In this document: positions 1-10,960 of the stretch, piece by piece
Layout of the letters: the number at the start of each line of letters is the position of its first letter
Numbering within the stretch: the first letter of the stretch is position 1
NCBI GenBank assembly: GCA_946807835.1
Contig: OX327693.1
Span: forward strand, 12,665,501 to 12,729,500
Length of the DNA: 64,000 nucleotides
Source of the DNA: Ailanthus altissimus
Taxonomy: Eukaryota; Streptophyta; Magnoliopsida; Sapindales; Simaroubaceae
Reading direction: 5' to 3'
Translations under genes and position numbers: made by a program
Notes under the pieces: model-generated
Seen by the model: only the letters and a program-made list of their open reading frames with translations
Told to the model about the DNA's origin: nothing
Databases searched by the model: none

Positions 1-2348
1 TGACCAACAAACACATCTATTTATTGCATAGAGTGTTATGATCTAGGCTTCACTATATTAGATACCAAATCAGGGGAAGTACATTGATTAGAATACCAAC
101 CAAATAAAAACCATCCATCAATAAGGGCACCTATGGTTGTACCATGGAAGTCATTCCTACTTGTCTAGTGTATGAGCAAACCGTCACTGTGAATGAAGGG
201 GCAACTTTCATTTCACTCTTCTTGCTGCTAGCCCCATGCAGCCACCATAACATATATAATTTATAGTTTCCTGGCAATGGCATACACGACAACCAGGAGG
301 ACGGCAGTTGTTTGACACTTAAATGACTCACAGAGCATTTCGACTGCCTGCTAGGTTGGAAGGCAAGCCAAGAACAGCAGTCATGCTCATCATTATCAAG
401 AAAAATAATAAAATGTATATAGACTTCAACATTTTCCAAGTTAATGGATTTTTTTTTTCTTTTCCTGATTAGACACTATTCAATGGAGGACAAGAAAACA
501 GAACCCGGCTTGTTACCATGATGCATTAGAAAGAAATTTTGGCAACCTTATATTTCCCAGAAATAAATGCAATGGATCAAAGATATGCTACACAACGAAT
601 ATAGAACAAGTTAACAGCAATTCACATACACACAAAATCAAACCCTTTCTTTCCTTCCTTCTTGCAGGGAAATACATGGAGGCCCCATTTTGTTTGCATA
701 CAACTCTATCGATATCAGATGCAGTAATGTTTTTTTAAGAACATTTTTGCTTGTGAAGAACAAACTACTTACACAAATCTCTTAATACACATTTGAAACC
801 CCTGGGCAGCTAGTTCTTCAGGTCTTCCACTCTACTTAATATAAGAGTAGAACATGAGTTTTCTTCTACATATACAAATCAAATCACTTATGTTCTTTTA
901 TGTTTCATTAACATTTCCCAAACCCCTCAACAGAGTACGACGAGTTATAGTGAAAATTACAAAGCCAAGGAAATGAATGATTAGACATAAGGGACTAGCA
1001 GAAAGCAACAAGTCAGTAGTGTATTTCTCTCAGTCCCTAAGAGTAAAGTTTCAGGAAAGGTCACAAGGAGGGACAACTGAAGAAATTCATAATCTCTTAG
1101 TGAGAGATTTTAATAAAAAATAATCATATAGATTTACCAAATGATATAAAAGATGATTTTATGGTAGAGATACACTCACAGGAGATGTATTCTGGGTGTT
1201 TCAGTCACAATCTCCAGAACAAAGGAAAACTGCCCAAGATTCACTAAGAGACGGCTTTGAAAGTAAGCTTGTTTATTTCATGGTGAAAAAGGGACAGAAC
1301 GATCCTCATTGACATATTTAAAGAAGTCTGACGGCTCATCTACACATAAAGGGAAAAAGAAAAAAGAAAAGAGTGGAAAAAGGTAACAACCAGAACCTTA
1401 ATCTTCAGAGACTTTAATTTTAATGAGTTTGAAGCTGAAAGCCAAAGGGGATTCAGACACTTGGTTAAGAAAGAATTGAAATTATGCGGTTCATCAATAA
1501 TTAATACTCTCCCTTTCGCTGGGCATGATTTGAATTTATTACACCACCTGAGCCATGTGCCAGAAGCATGTGTTGCATTTCCACATTAGTTTGTGCAACA
1601 GGCTGCAACTCACCTTTTAGGTCAGATCATAATGAATAGTTGCATGAGTAAGAAACAGTGAATCTGAGGCTTAATATGTCAACATGCTCCTATTAAAGTT
1701 GTAAAAGAACCTTCAAAGAAGTGTGATTCAGTCTTATTCATTTTATCAGTATTTCCCAAAAGCTAGAATTATTCTCCTTATTTCAACTATGCTCAAAGGT
1801 AATTGCTTCCATGCATTATAATGGTCCAATTTAGCTAAATCCCAACAGGTACTAAGATTATGGTTCTCAATTTAATTTCCCTTCAGCAGGTTTCCATGCT
1901 TTATAATTGTTGATCTTGGATTTTCTCATAAATTATATGCAAATAAACATACTTGACGACTTATCCATATGAACATAAAATAAATAAAAATAGACATAAT
2001 TGATGAAATAGACAAATAAATGAATAATAAAATTTAATTTTTTTTAATGAAAAAAAAGAATTAGAAAACACAAAGAGATGCGTAAAATGTGTCAATATAT
2101 GACTAAAATGGGGCTTAATTTATATTCAACAAATATAATTACAACAAGAATTGAAATAAATAAAACTATATATCCCTTATTGACTAAATTTAACTAGACA
2201 TTACTGTACAAGCGTATCCAATTCAAAGTACACTAAAAGCATTGAAAAAATTTCTGACCTTTACACCTCTTTGAACCACAGTTAACACTCCTGCTCAACC
2301 ATTCCTTCTTTCTGCTGGTCAAACAGATGAAAGTGTTGAGAAATAAGA
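1..2348. other. Intergenic DNA, no supported gene
   Basis: AT-rich sequence lying downstream of the trihelix gene. Part of it just below 2349 must be that gene's 3' untranslated region. Open frames in this stretch are short, have no recognisable domain and show no convincing splice pattern. A last exon or untranslated region of a neighbour outside the window cannot be excluded. No transposon ends were recognised. Confidence 0.5.
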
Positions 2349-3686
2349 TCATCCATCAACAATGAATTGATCGTCTTGATTATCTCCCTCAACCCTAGTG
2401 TCTCCATGAACCATTCCATTTACATGGTGCAAATTCTGCATCATTTGTGAAAGATAATGGCTGCCAGCACCAGTATGATCAGAGAGCCCCGTAGGATGAC
2501 CAGTCCACTGGGAAACAATCCCAAGCAATTGGCTTGTAAGATTTTGTTGCTCATGAAGAATACGGGCCTGCATCTGACTCATTTCTGCCCTGTGCTGACT
2601 CAACATTTCATCAATCCTCTTCTTCCATTCTGATCTGTGCCTATTAATTCTTTCCTCCCACTCTATCTCCTGAATCAACTCTTCATCTCTTCTTCTTCTT
2701 TCTCTCTCTTCGCTCTCCTTCTCCATAGCCTCCCATTCTTGGATCCTCAGTTTCCTCAACTTCTCCCTAGTCTTCTCCCTCTCTTCCCTATCCTTCTCCC
2801 TCTGTTCCAACTTCCGTTCCCATTCCTGCTCAAGCTTTATCCGAAAATTTTCCCTCCTCAGCCTCTCCCTCTCTCTCTCCGCTTCATGTTGCTCAAACCG
2901 AGCCTCCATTTCCCTCAACCGTCCCAACTGATTTGCAAGAAAACCCAATGTCTTCTTCTCCAATGCCTTCAACACCTTCCTCTTCTTCTTCATTAAATTA
3001 GCCCCATTTGGCTCCAGTTCTTCATATGCAAACCCATTATCCCCATCCTTCCTAATCCTTTCATGATTACCATTAAAATTATGCTCCCCCTCATCACCAT
3101 CATACTCGAAACCCAAACCCAGCACCACATTCTCTCCATCATCAATTGCTGTGGAATCCCCATCTCCTGAATGACCCATTTGCCCAAAATCCGCAATCTC
3201 CATCCCATTACCGACCCCAACAAAGCCCCCGCCATTCTCTCTATCCTCATTAACAACTGCCATTAGATGAGCACCATTATTGATACTACTATTATATGAT
3301 GTGGCTACATCTCCAAAGACCTCTTTATATCTTAAAAAGTTTGACCAATGAGTAAGCCCCTCAACCCAATCATACTCTCCGTTACACTCCCCACCAACTG
3401 AATTATCAACAGACAATTCAGGTTTCTTTATCTTTTGTTTAACTAGCAAATACTGGTGCCTCATATTCTGCACCTTGGTGGAAACATCTTTCCAAGTCCA
3501 TTGCCAAGGAAATGCGATAGGATCGCGAGCATGGTGCACAGAATTCACATACATAGCAATTGGTTTATATTTCTTTTCTCGGGTTTTCATTTTAGCGAGA
3601 GTTCCATCGGCGACCATCTCACCATACTTATCGATTAGGGTTTTCTCTTCAGCCTCAGTCCATTTCTTTCTTCTCGGAGGCACCAT
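2349..3686 (-). CDS. Trihelix/SANT-like DNA-binding protein with long C-terminal coiled coil
   Basis: A single uninterrupted 445-residue reading frame. The N-terminus (residues about 5-95) looks like a plant trihelix (Myb/SANT-like) DNA-binding domain: a basic RRKKW start, spaced tryptophans at W9, W61, W63 and W65, the conserved block WTWKDVSTKVQNMRHQYL, and a later helix around 107-126 (WVEGLTHWSNFLRYKEVFGD), as in the fourth helix of trihelix factors. Residues 130-230 are acidic and Gly/Asn-rich. KKKRK at 233-237 is a possible nuclear signal. Residues about 235-395 are a highly charged Glu/Arg/Lys coiled coil, probably for dimerisation. By family it should act as a nuclear transcription regulator; target genes are unknown. 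The ATG at 3686 was chosen because the conserved basic start follows directly. It is close to the SIP1/SH4-type trihelix proteins, but the subclade is not resolved. The frame is complete, with no break. Confidence 0.9.
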   Translation of the reverse strand: MVPPRRKKWTEAEEKTLIDKYGEMVADGTLAKMKTREKKYKPIAMYVNSVHHARDPIAFPWQWTWKDVSTKVQNMRHQYLLVKQKIKKPELSVDNSVGGECNGEYDWVEGLTHWSNFLRYKEVFGDVATSYNSSINNGAHLMAVVNEDRENGGGFVGVGNGMEIADFGQMGHSGDGDSTAIDDGENVVLGLGFEYDGDEGEHNFNGNHERIRKDGDNGFAYEELEPNGANLMKKKRKVLKALEKKTLGFLANQLGRLREMEARFEQHEAERERERLRRENFRIKLEQEWERKLEQREKDREEREKTREKLRKLRIQEWEAMEKESEERERRRRDEELIQEIEWEERINRHRSEWKKRIDEMLSQHRAEMSQMQARILHEQQNLTSQLLGIVSQWTGHPTGLSDHTGAGSHYLSQMMQNLHHVNGMVHGDTRVEGDNQDDQFIVDG

Positions 3687-3960
3687 TTTTTTGCAATTTC
3701 AAAGCTTCCAGTAATAAAAATACGAAACCCAACTTCTTCTTTGAAGGTAATTCTAATACTATCACATAATAACATACATGGCATCGAATATAAGAGAAAC
3801 CCCAAAACAAAGCCAACCCCGATTAGAAAACCATCAAAATTGGGCAGCAGAAGGAAGTAATAGTGATTACCTTGATTTGAGATTTACAAACTGTTGTCAC
3901 AATTGAAGTCTTTGATGGAATTTTGGGTTTTTGAGGTGTTCTTAGAGGTGGATTTTCAGG
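3687..3960 (-). promoter_or_regulatory. 5' leader of the trihelix gene, possibly with a leader intron
   Basis: Upstream of the ATG on the minus strand. A good donor (AAG followed by GTAATC) lies near 3873, and a possible acceptor after a T-rich run lies near 3708, so a leader intron of about 165 bp is plausible. This is inference from splice-site shape only; no transcript data are available. Confidence 0.3.
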
Positions 3961-5744
3961 GGCGAAATTTGTAAGAGAAAGTGAGGGAATCTAAGAGAAA
4001 GTGATATGTTGGGAGTTCAATAATTAGAAGTTACAAGGAAAAAAGTGAATTTTGAACATGAACAGTGCAAAGTGTAATGATAGTTACGACTTGCAAAGTT
4101 GATATAATCGCCCGTTTTCACCGTTAATGTTAGCGAGCTTTCAGTGAAGCTGCAGTTGGTAATAAAACGTGGCAGAATTTTATTGGTTACTGTTGAGTGG
4201 TGTACTTGTTCAGTATTCTACTGACTTTTGGTTATTGAATGTTCGCAGTACACGTGGAGTTGTTGGACAGAGCACTGTGTCTACTCCTTTTGACTTTGAC
4301 TTTCCTTCATCTTCAACCTTATAAATGATGTTATGTATTTTTCCAGTACCCTGGGCTAGGGGTGATTCCCCCTCCCTTTAAGTTGGGGTTCGGCAAATTT
4401 TTTAAAATTTCGTAATAATTCAAATATTTTAGATATTTTTTAATTTAACCCAAATAAATTTTAAATTTTTACAGTTAAAAGGTTACAAAATGAACAAAAA
4501 TTCTCTTAATAAATTTAATGTCACAATTTTCTCACTTAATGCTTCACTGCTCCAACCCAAAATCCAAAAATCCAACCCAAAAATATATATAATTTTCATT
4601 CTACACTAAACAGAAACTATAATCAACTTTTTCTATTGCATTTTCTCTCTCATTTCAGTGAGAAGTGAAGCATTAAAAGTTGAGAAAGTAGTGGTATGAA
4701 CGACAATAATTGGCGGCGAGATTAATATTGTTTGAAATTTGCAATTTGAAGAAAATTATGTGGTGAGTTTGAATTTGATAGTATGGGTGTTAAATAATAA
4801 GTTATAAATTATAAAATTAGGTGTTGAAAATGAAATTTTTTTGTTGGATATTAGAAAGTTAGGATTGTAAAAAAATTTGAAATTTTTTTGTGAGAGATGA
4901 TAGAATTGTGGTACTAATAAAAAAAACTACAAAGAAATTAAGTGAATTTTTAAAAAAAAAATGGTGATCGTGTGGCAGTTTGCACAACCAAACTGTCACG
5001 CAATGTGCGCAACATCACACTATACAATTTGCAATGTGATTAACACTTGCGTTGCTTGTGACGTGTTAGTAGGCAGTGTAATTTCTATCCACTCGTTAGG
5101 TTAATTTTATTTTTTAATTATATTAATTATTTAATTTAATTTTGTTATGAATTTATAACTATTTGAATATCTAGTTGTGTAATTTTATTATTTTTGTTCA
5201 TTTTGAAAAGAATTCTTGTACTTCCTTATTATTGTGAATTTTTATCATAGAATTTTTTTAATTTATAGTTACATAAATATTATTTATTGATTTTGTATGA
5301 TTTTATTTAATATTGTAATTTTTTTATTTTTAATATTTTCTATTATGTTGTTGCAAGTTATTATTATTATAATACCTGATATAGTTTAAATGTTTTGACT
5401 ATTTATAAGAAGAACATAGTTTTAAGAGATTGAAAAATTCAATTATAAACCATTTTCGAGCAATAAGATCATCTTATTTAAAGTTATGGATATTGGATGT
5501 TATAAAATAGAAGTGAACGCAATATCAAATAGAAATGTTCAAGGTCATATCCATATGTAAATTTCTCGATAAATAAAGGATTAACTGTTTAAGAATTTTG
5601 GTTCATTAAGGAAGTGCAAATTAGTCATCTTGATAACGAATTACGGTTCCTTATGTGCAATATGCACATTCATTCAAGTTGACAAGAGTTTGCATTAACA
5701 ATAAGTTTGAAGATGGGTGAATTTCACCAAAGAAATAGTTGTTC
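3961..5744. other. Intergenic, AT-rich, no supported gene
   Basis: Holds the presumed promoter side of the trihelix gene, followed by AT-rich sequence. A GC-richer patch at about 4965-5080 has short inverted pieces around a repeated TGTGCGCAAC-like word, possibly transposon-derived. No protein domain could be read in any frame. Confidence 0.4.
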
Positions 5745-6010
5745 AAAAAACCTTGTGATCATTTAAGAACAAAATTTTTATCTGTAAGGGATATATCATT
5801 GAAGGATGTTGATATGTTATTTAGAGAGTATGACTTCAAATAGATTAAAGATGACAATGCAGCGAAACTATTATTGTTCTATTTTATTCATTGTATATTG
5901 TTGGGTTTGAGAGAACGAAATCTTATAAATGGATTTGTACTTCAATAATGGATAATCTAGAAGAATTCAATAAATATCCTTGGGGCAATATCACTTCTAA
6001 CAGACTTTGG
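5745..6010 (+). pseudogene. DUF1985-like transposon gene fragment
   Basis: Two overlapping frames give a protein-like stretch: RDISLKDVDMLFREYDFK near 5788-5841, then DNAAKLLLFYFIHCILLG, then after a frameshift MDNLEEFNKYPWGNIS near 5950-5993. The spacing and the words 'YPWG' and 'FIHCILLG' fit DUF1985, a domain carried with Ulp1-like proteases by plant Mutator-type elements. Stops and a frameshift show that it is dead. It ends abruptly at the left border of the T1 retrotransposon (6015), which suggests T1 inserted into it. The family call rests on remembered motif shape and is moderately sure. Confidence 0.5.
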
Positions 6011-6014
6011 TAGG

Positions 6015-8365
6015 TATTGACCCTAAAATTTGATAACCTAGAGGTTAAAAAGTTTAATTTATTTTTCTAGGAAAACTTAGATTTGACGTCTAGGATGAGA
6101 CGAGATGAAATATGAATTGGATCGTTCTTTTCCCATGGATATCACGTTCGATGAGTACCCTACAACTAAAGGGGAAAAAATGAGATCGTGCGGAAGTTTT
6201 TTTAGTATTGACACTTAGATGCTTAAGTCAGCAATAATCCAAAAAAATAATAACTGGGAAAGAGAATAGGAATGGAGAAAAATAGATAAATGACTTGATC
6301 TATGTATTTTTGTTATACCCCTTATATGTTCTAATATGTGATTGCAATAAGGGTGATAATAATGACCATGATTCTCTTATGTGTTAATTATCTTTCCTAT
6401 TTATAGGCTAGGGATGTAAGTTTTAACCTGTAATGTTAGAATGCTTTTAGGATTTGAAAGTCTCATAGACATTCCTTTTTAGAATTTTGTTATTTGAGTT
6501 TTTTTTTTTTTAAATTGTACTAAATCTTTCTTATCCTGGTAGGACTTGTATCCTGATTTTGGAGATCTCTTTCTTGATTAAGGATATTTTCCTAATAAAG
6601 TTGATCTTATGTACAACTAATATTATGACCAGTTTTGTGAGTTTTTTATTCTTACCTAATAGAGTATCTAAACTATAGCCAATGTTCTGACCAGCTCAAT
6701 GAGAGCGTAAATCATTTTGTTCTGTTTAGAGTCTGATCGAATAAGGTAACAGAGTTACGACCAATATTCTAACCAACTCGAAGAGGGCGCCTATGATTCA
6801 ATGATATTTTCTCTACTAATATTGCCTTTTGGTCTTGTTGATAAGGGCAAAATTGTTATATATTTTTTCATGTTTTTATTATTGATATTTTATGATTTTA
6901 TGAGAATAGATGGCTATTTATGTGCTTTATTGTTATTTATAGGGACTTGAACAAAATTTAAAGAAAGAATGCAAAAGGAGCGAAAACAGGGACTAAAACG
7001 TAAAGTTTTCAAAGTATGTGTCCATCGCCCCAGCACTACGAGTATTATCGTTCCAGCGTTGGAATAGTGATCGAAATAAGAAAAACGACATGTTTAAGTC
7101 ACATCTGGCGCCCCAGCTCCAGACTTTCATCGCGCCAGCGACGGGACAGCGCCCCAGCGCCATCAACCCACCGCTTCAGCGGTGAAGCCTTTTTCAAGTG
7201 TTGCCCCAGCGACAACTACATAGTGCCCCAGCGGTATCGCGAGTCCTAGTCTGACGGGAATTGAGAATTTCAAGCTTATATCAATCCTTATAAAAAGTCA
7301 CTCGTTCCCAGCCTTGAAGAAGAATCGAAGAGCAACCTAGAGCAATTGAAGAACACCAAAAATACAGAGCACGAGTCTTGGAGAGTAATAGGAGTTTAAT
7401 TGAAGTAACCTTAGAGAAAGATTTAAGGCATTCTTTGGCATCAAGAGTATCGTAGGCAGCATAATCAAGAACAATTCGACGTCTATATCGGTTTGCCATT
7501 GATTGTATCATGATTTATTATTATTTTTACTGCTGTTCTCTTGTAGTCATGAGCTAAACTTATTTTCTAGGGTTAATACTTGAACTCAATATGTGTGCTT
7601 AATTGCCATATCTTTAGAATATTTAATAAACTTAGTTCTTTGATATTTAAATTACTTGATCTTAATGCTTCAATATATCTGGCCAATATATGGTGAATGA
7701 GTTGGTAATATTATTGATAAACTCGGAGGAGGAATCATAATATTTAGACCTAGGTAATTTAATGTATAATTGTAGAGTAAGATTCAATGTTGTATATATA
7801 AGTTTCAATTTAGGATAGGAATATACCTAATTGGCATGTATGATCAATAAGACCTAATTTTAATGAATCTTAATTTATTACAAGTACCATAGGAATATAG
7901 GTATTTAGTAAATTAAGGTATACTTGCATGACCTTGGAAGAGGTTTGTGAATACATTAGTGTCTTGATCAATAACAAAGACTAGAGGAGTTAAATATTAG
8001 AAGGTTAATCATTAGAAAGCATATTGAGGGATAGTATTAATCCTAGATTTTCTCTATATTGTTATCACTTAAATCTCTTTGCGTTGTGTTTTTGTCTTTA
8101 TATTTTCTACATTCATTCTTAGATTTTTATTTATCTGAATAATTATTAGGAAGATATCATTTTAGTAATTGGTTAAAAAGAAAAAATTATCCATGTGGGT
8201 TCGACATCCGACTTATTTAGTCTCTATATTACTTGCATACGATAGTGTATACTTGCACTTAATTTTAAGATATAAAAATATCGCATCACTTGTAGACCAA
8301 AATCTTTTGGGCCTTGTAAGCTGAAGTCTTTGGGCCTTGTGGGTTTAAATCTAGAAGGGAACATG
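6015..8365 (-). repeat. 3' LTR of T1, split by a solo LTR
   Basis: The left direct repeat of T1, about 0.9 kb once the insertion at 6839-8288 and one duplicated CTTGT are removed. It starts TATTGACCC (ancestral TGTTGACCC, the LTR end on the minus strand). After the insertion it resumes as tagaccaaaatcttttgggc at 8294, matching 10961 onward in the other LTR. The right border near 8365 is approximate; a CT-rich stretch there could be the complement of a polypurine tract. Confidence 0.55.
6839..8288 (+). mobile_element. Family X solo LTR, copy A
   Basis: A 1450 bp sequence starting TGATAAGGGC and ending ATATCGCATCA, flanked by the perfect 5 bp duplication CTTGT (6834-6838 and 8289-8293). The empty-site equivalent is seen in the other T1 LTR near 10955-10965 (ggttttgtagacc), so both borders can be read directly. 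It contains no coding sequence, which fits a solo LTR of an unidentified LTR retrotransposon. It shares internal blocks with copy C (TCATGATTTATTAT, ACTCAATATGTGT, ACCATAGGAATATA) and a terminal hairpin-like ATACGATAGTGTAT with copy B. A GC-rich block at about 7020-7250 contains repeats of CCCAGCG-type words. Confidence 0.8.
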
Positions 8366-9117
8366 GGTCTCTTAATTTTTAATGTTAACTTATTGATACT
8401 AAAAACTTTCTAATTGGTGCTCTTAGATTGTGGTGTTCTTTAAAGTGCCTTTGAATATGTTCGATCGATGTCTTGGTTCCTTTATGGGTATCTATGTTAT
8501 AAATACTCTTTTGTCAAGTGAAATTTTTTTTAGTAGAGTTTTTTGGGCCCATATTCTGTTGACGTAATTTATGGCAATGATTATACTTCTTTTTATAGTC
8601 AGCGCCTTTATTACATCTAATATTGGTAATCACTTTGAGAAGTTTGCTAATGTCTAACGATTGGTTACTTTTGTTTCTAAATTTATGTTGACTTGTTGCC
8701 ATCTTAAGAAGCTAATTGTCAATTGCATGGTCTTGGTGTGTTTGTTAAAGAGATGTGTCTTTAATAGTGTTTCTATCTTTTTAAATTTTGAATCAGTATT
8801 TGATATCCCTCTTTCTATAACTATATATAGATTTGTGGCCCCTTTAGTTCTTCACTCTTGAATTTTTATGCCCAATTTTTTTTAAGAAAGAGTATTTATG
8901 TGATCTAGAGCTCTTGCTTTTCATTGCTTGTTGGCCATTGCTTGTACAGCTTTTACATTAGTGTCTTTATCTTAGCGTTTACCCCTATTTTGTTTTTGTC
9001 TAGTATATTTTCTAGCTTAGTATTTAATGTGAGTCTTTGTCCCTTGAATGTCTATTAGTGAGTTTTTTGGAAAGTTTTTTATAGGGTAACTTTGTGCTTT
9101 GTCTAGGTGTAAAAATT
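8366..9117. other. T1 internal remnant without readable coding sequence
   Basis: Lies between the T1 3' LTR and the start of the antisense ORF. It is AT-rich with short frames only, and no domain was recognised. By analogy with T2, where the antisense ORF also starts about 1.1 kb from the 3' LTR, this is probably its leader or promoter region. Confidence 0.4.
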
Positions 9118-9925
9118 ATGTCTTTAATAGATGACTCCTAGAATGTATTTGGTCAAGAGTTAAGGTGACCTAGGGATGACTTGAGTGTTGAGAGTGGCTC
9201 AACACGAAATATAGATGATGTAATTGCTCAATAATAAGTTTGAGGACTCAAGTTGCAAGTAGGAAGCCCTGCTCGATCAGGGAATGTTGCGATGATAGTT
9301 GATCTCGATGATTCTGATCAAACTTATAGCTATGAGCTGTCATCTTTAGTTTCTCAAGTGCCTGAAGAGGTGTCCAACCAATCGATAGGCCACAGAAGAA
9401 AAAGACAAAGAATGTTGCTCGAAGTAATAAAGATACTTTATTTGAGTTGAACCATCCTCCTCACCATTCTATGGCCATAAGTGGGGATATCCTTGCTAAG
9501 TTGAAAAGAGATTTAAAATTCTTGATTCTATTTCTTTGAGAGTTTCTCAGGACGACGAGTATGCTAATGCGTCACTAGAGGGAGAAGTGGATTTAAATTT
9601 ATGAATTTTTAAAGTTAAAGTTAAGGTTGCCCTTTGAACCTTATTTTATAAATATTCTGTCCCATCTAAATTTAGTTTTATGCCAATTGAATTTAAATTC
9701 TTAAAGAGTATTAGTAGGCTTTTATGTTATATAGAGTAAGGCCAACCTTGAAGGTCCTTCTTTTCCTGAGCTCTAGAGGTTGTACCAAATAGGGCAAGCA
9801 TTGGTCGACAAAAGGGTTTTGAAGGGTTTGCCTTTAAATAATTCTTGTAGAAACACCTCATATATTTTGCTAGAGGAGAATGAGGGCAAGTTTATGAAGG
9901 TCTATATGTGAAATCACAGACAATG
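9118..9925 (+). pseudogene. Tat-element antisense ORF relic, PF04195-like
   Basis: Reads on the plus strand, opposite to T1. After an N-terminal part with an acidic/serine stretch (IVDLDDSDQTYSYELSSLV near 9295-9350) and a basic KRQR, shifted frames give SISLRVSQDDEYANASLEGE near 9528-9590 and then LRLPFEPYFINILSHLNLVL and LNSxRVLVGFYVI up to about 9750. This order (RVP-DDE block, 'LRLPF.P', 'L..LNL...QL', 'WRVLVGF') is that of the plant 'putative gypsy-type transposon' domain PF04195, and the same order occurs in T2. Stops and frameshifts show decay, and the C-terminal part is missing. Its molecular role is unknown. Confidence 0.6.
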
Positions 9926-10149
9926 CTAAACTATTGACCCTAAATTTGGTAACTCGAAGGTCAATGAGTTGAATTTATTTTTCTAGGGAAGCTTGGCATT
10001 AACCTCTAGGACGGGACAAGATTTAAATTGAATTGGATCACTCTTCCCCAACGAATATCACATTCGATGAGAACCATGCAACCAAAGAAAAAAGTGAGAC
10101 CAGGTCAGAAGTTTTTCTAGCATAGAAACTCCAATGTTTAAGTTAGCAA

Positions 10150-10330
10150 CAATGCAAATAATAATAATAATGCAAATAATAATAATAATAATGCAAATAA
10201 TAATAATAATAATAATGCAAATAATAATGCAAATAATAATAAACAACAACAACAACAACAAGAAAATAATAATAATAATGCAAATAATAATAATAATAAT
10301 AAACAACAAGAAGAAGAAGAAGAAGAAGAA
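10150..10330. repeat. Compound microsatellite: (AAT)n with GCAAAT interruptions, (AAC)n and (AAG)n
   Basis: Runs of AAT separated by GCAAAT words at irregular spacing, then an AAC run near 10242-10260, more AAT and a final AAG run up to 10330. The GC interruptions recur as 'aatgcaaat'. Long open frames across it on both strands are artefacts of the repeat. Confidence 0.95.
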
Positions 10331-10960
10331 TTATTATCAATGTCTTAACCAGCTTGATGAGAGTATAGATCATTTTACTCCTTTTGGAGTTTGACCAAAC
10401 CGAATAGTCGAGTTATCACTAATGTTCTAACTAGATTCCAAGACATTTTTTGGATCGATATTGTTATTTGGTTTTGAAGAAGAAGAAGAAGAAGAGTTTT
10501 GATTTTGAGTTATAACAAATATTCTAACCAGCTCTGTGAGTTTTGATTCTGACTGAACAGGATAGCCAAATTATTATCAATGTCTTAACCAGCTTGATGA
10601 GAGTATAGATCATTTTACTCCTTTTGGAGTTTGACCAAACCGAATAGTCGAGTTATCACTAATGTTCTGACTAGATTCCAAGACATTTTTTGGATCGATA
10701 TTGTCATTTAGTTTTGAAGAAGAAGAAGAAGAAGAAAAAGAGTTTTGATTCTGAGTTACAACAAATATTCTGACCAGCTCTGTGAGTTTTGATTCTGACT
10801 GAACAGGATAGCCAAATTATTATCAATGTCTTAACCAGCTTGATGAGAGTATAGATCATTTTACTCCTTTTGGAGTTTGACCAAACCGAATAGTCGAGTT
10901 ATCACTAATGTTCTGATTAGATTCCAAGACATTTTTTGGATCGATATTGTCATTTGGTTT
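10331..10960. repeat. Tandem repeat, about 240-246 bp unit, 2.6 copies
   Basis: The word ttattatcaatgtcttaacc starts at 10331, 10571 and 10817. Each unit contains a GAA-repeat run, and the 6 bp length difference between the first two units matches extra bases in that run. Between units only scattered single-base differences are seen, so the duplication is young compared with the rest of the LTR it lies in. Confidence 0.95.

Noticed and set aside
131..439. 102-residue open frame on the minus strand
   Set aside because: No recognisable domain, no nearby splice or gene context, and its length is not unusual for this amount of sequence.
2637..3256. Open frames overlapping the trihelix gene on both strands
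   Set aside because: Low-complexity shadows of the coiled-coil coding sequence of the trihelix gene.
7016..7511. Arg/Ser-rich and other frames in family X copy A
   Set aside because: They fall in the GC-rich module block of a non-coding LTR; the other copies do not keep the frames.
10058..10394. Three long open frames rich in Ile, Asn or Tyr
   Set aside because: Produced by the AAT/AAC/AAG microsatellite in several frames; not genes.
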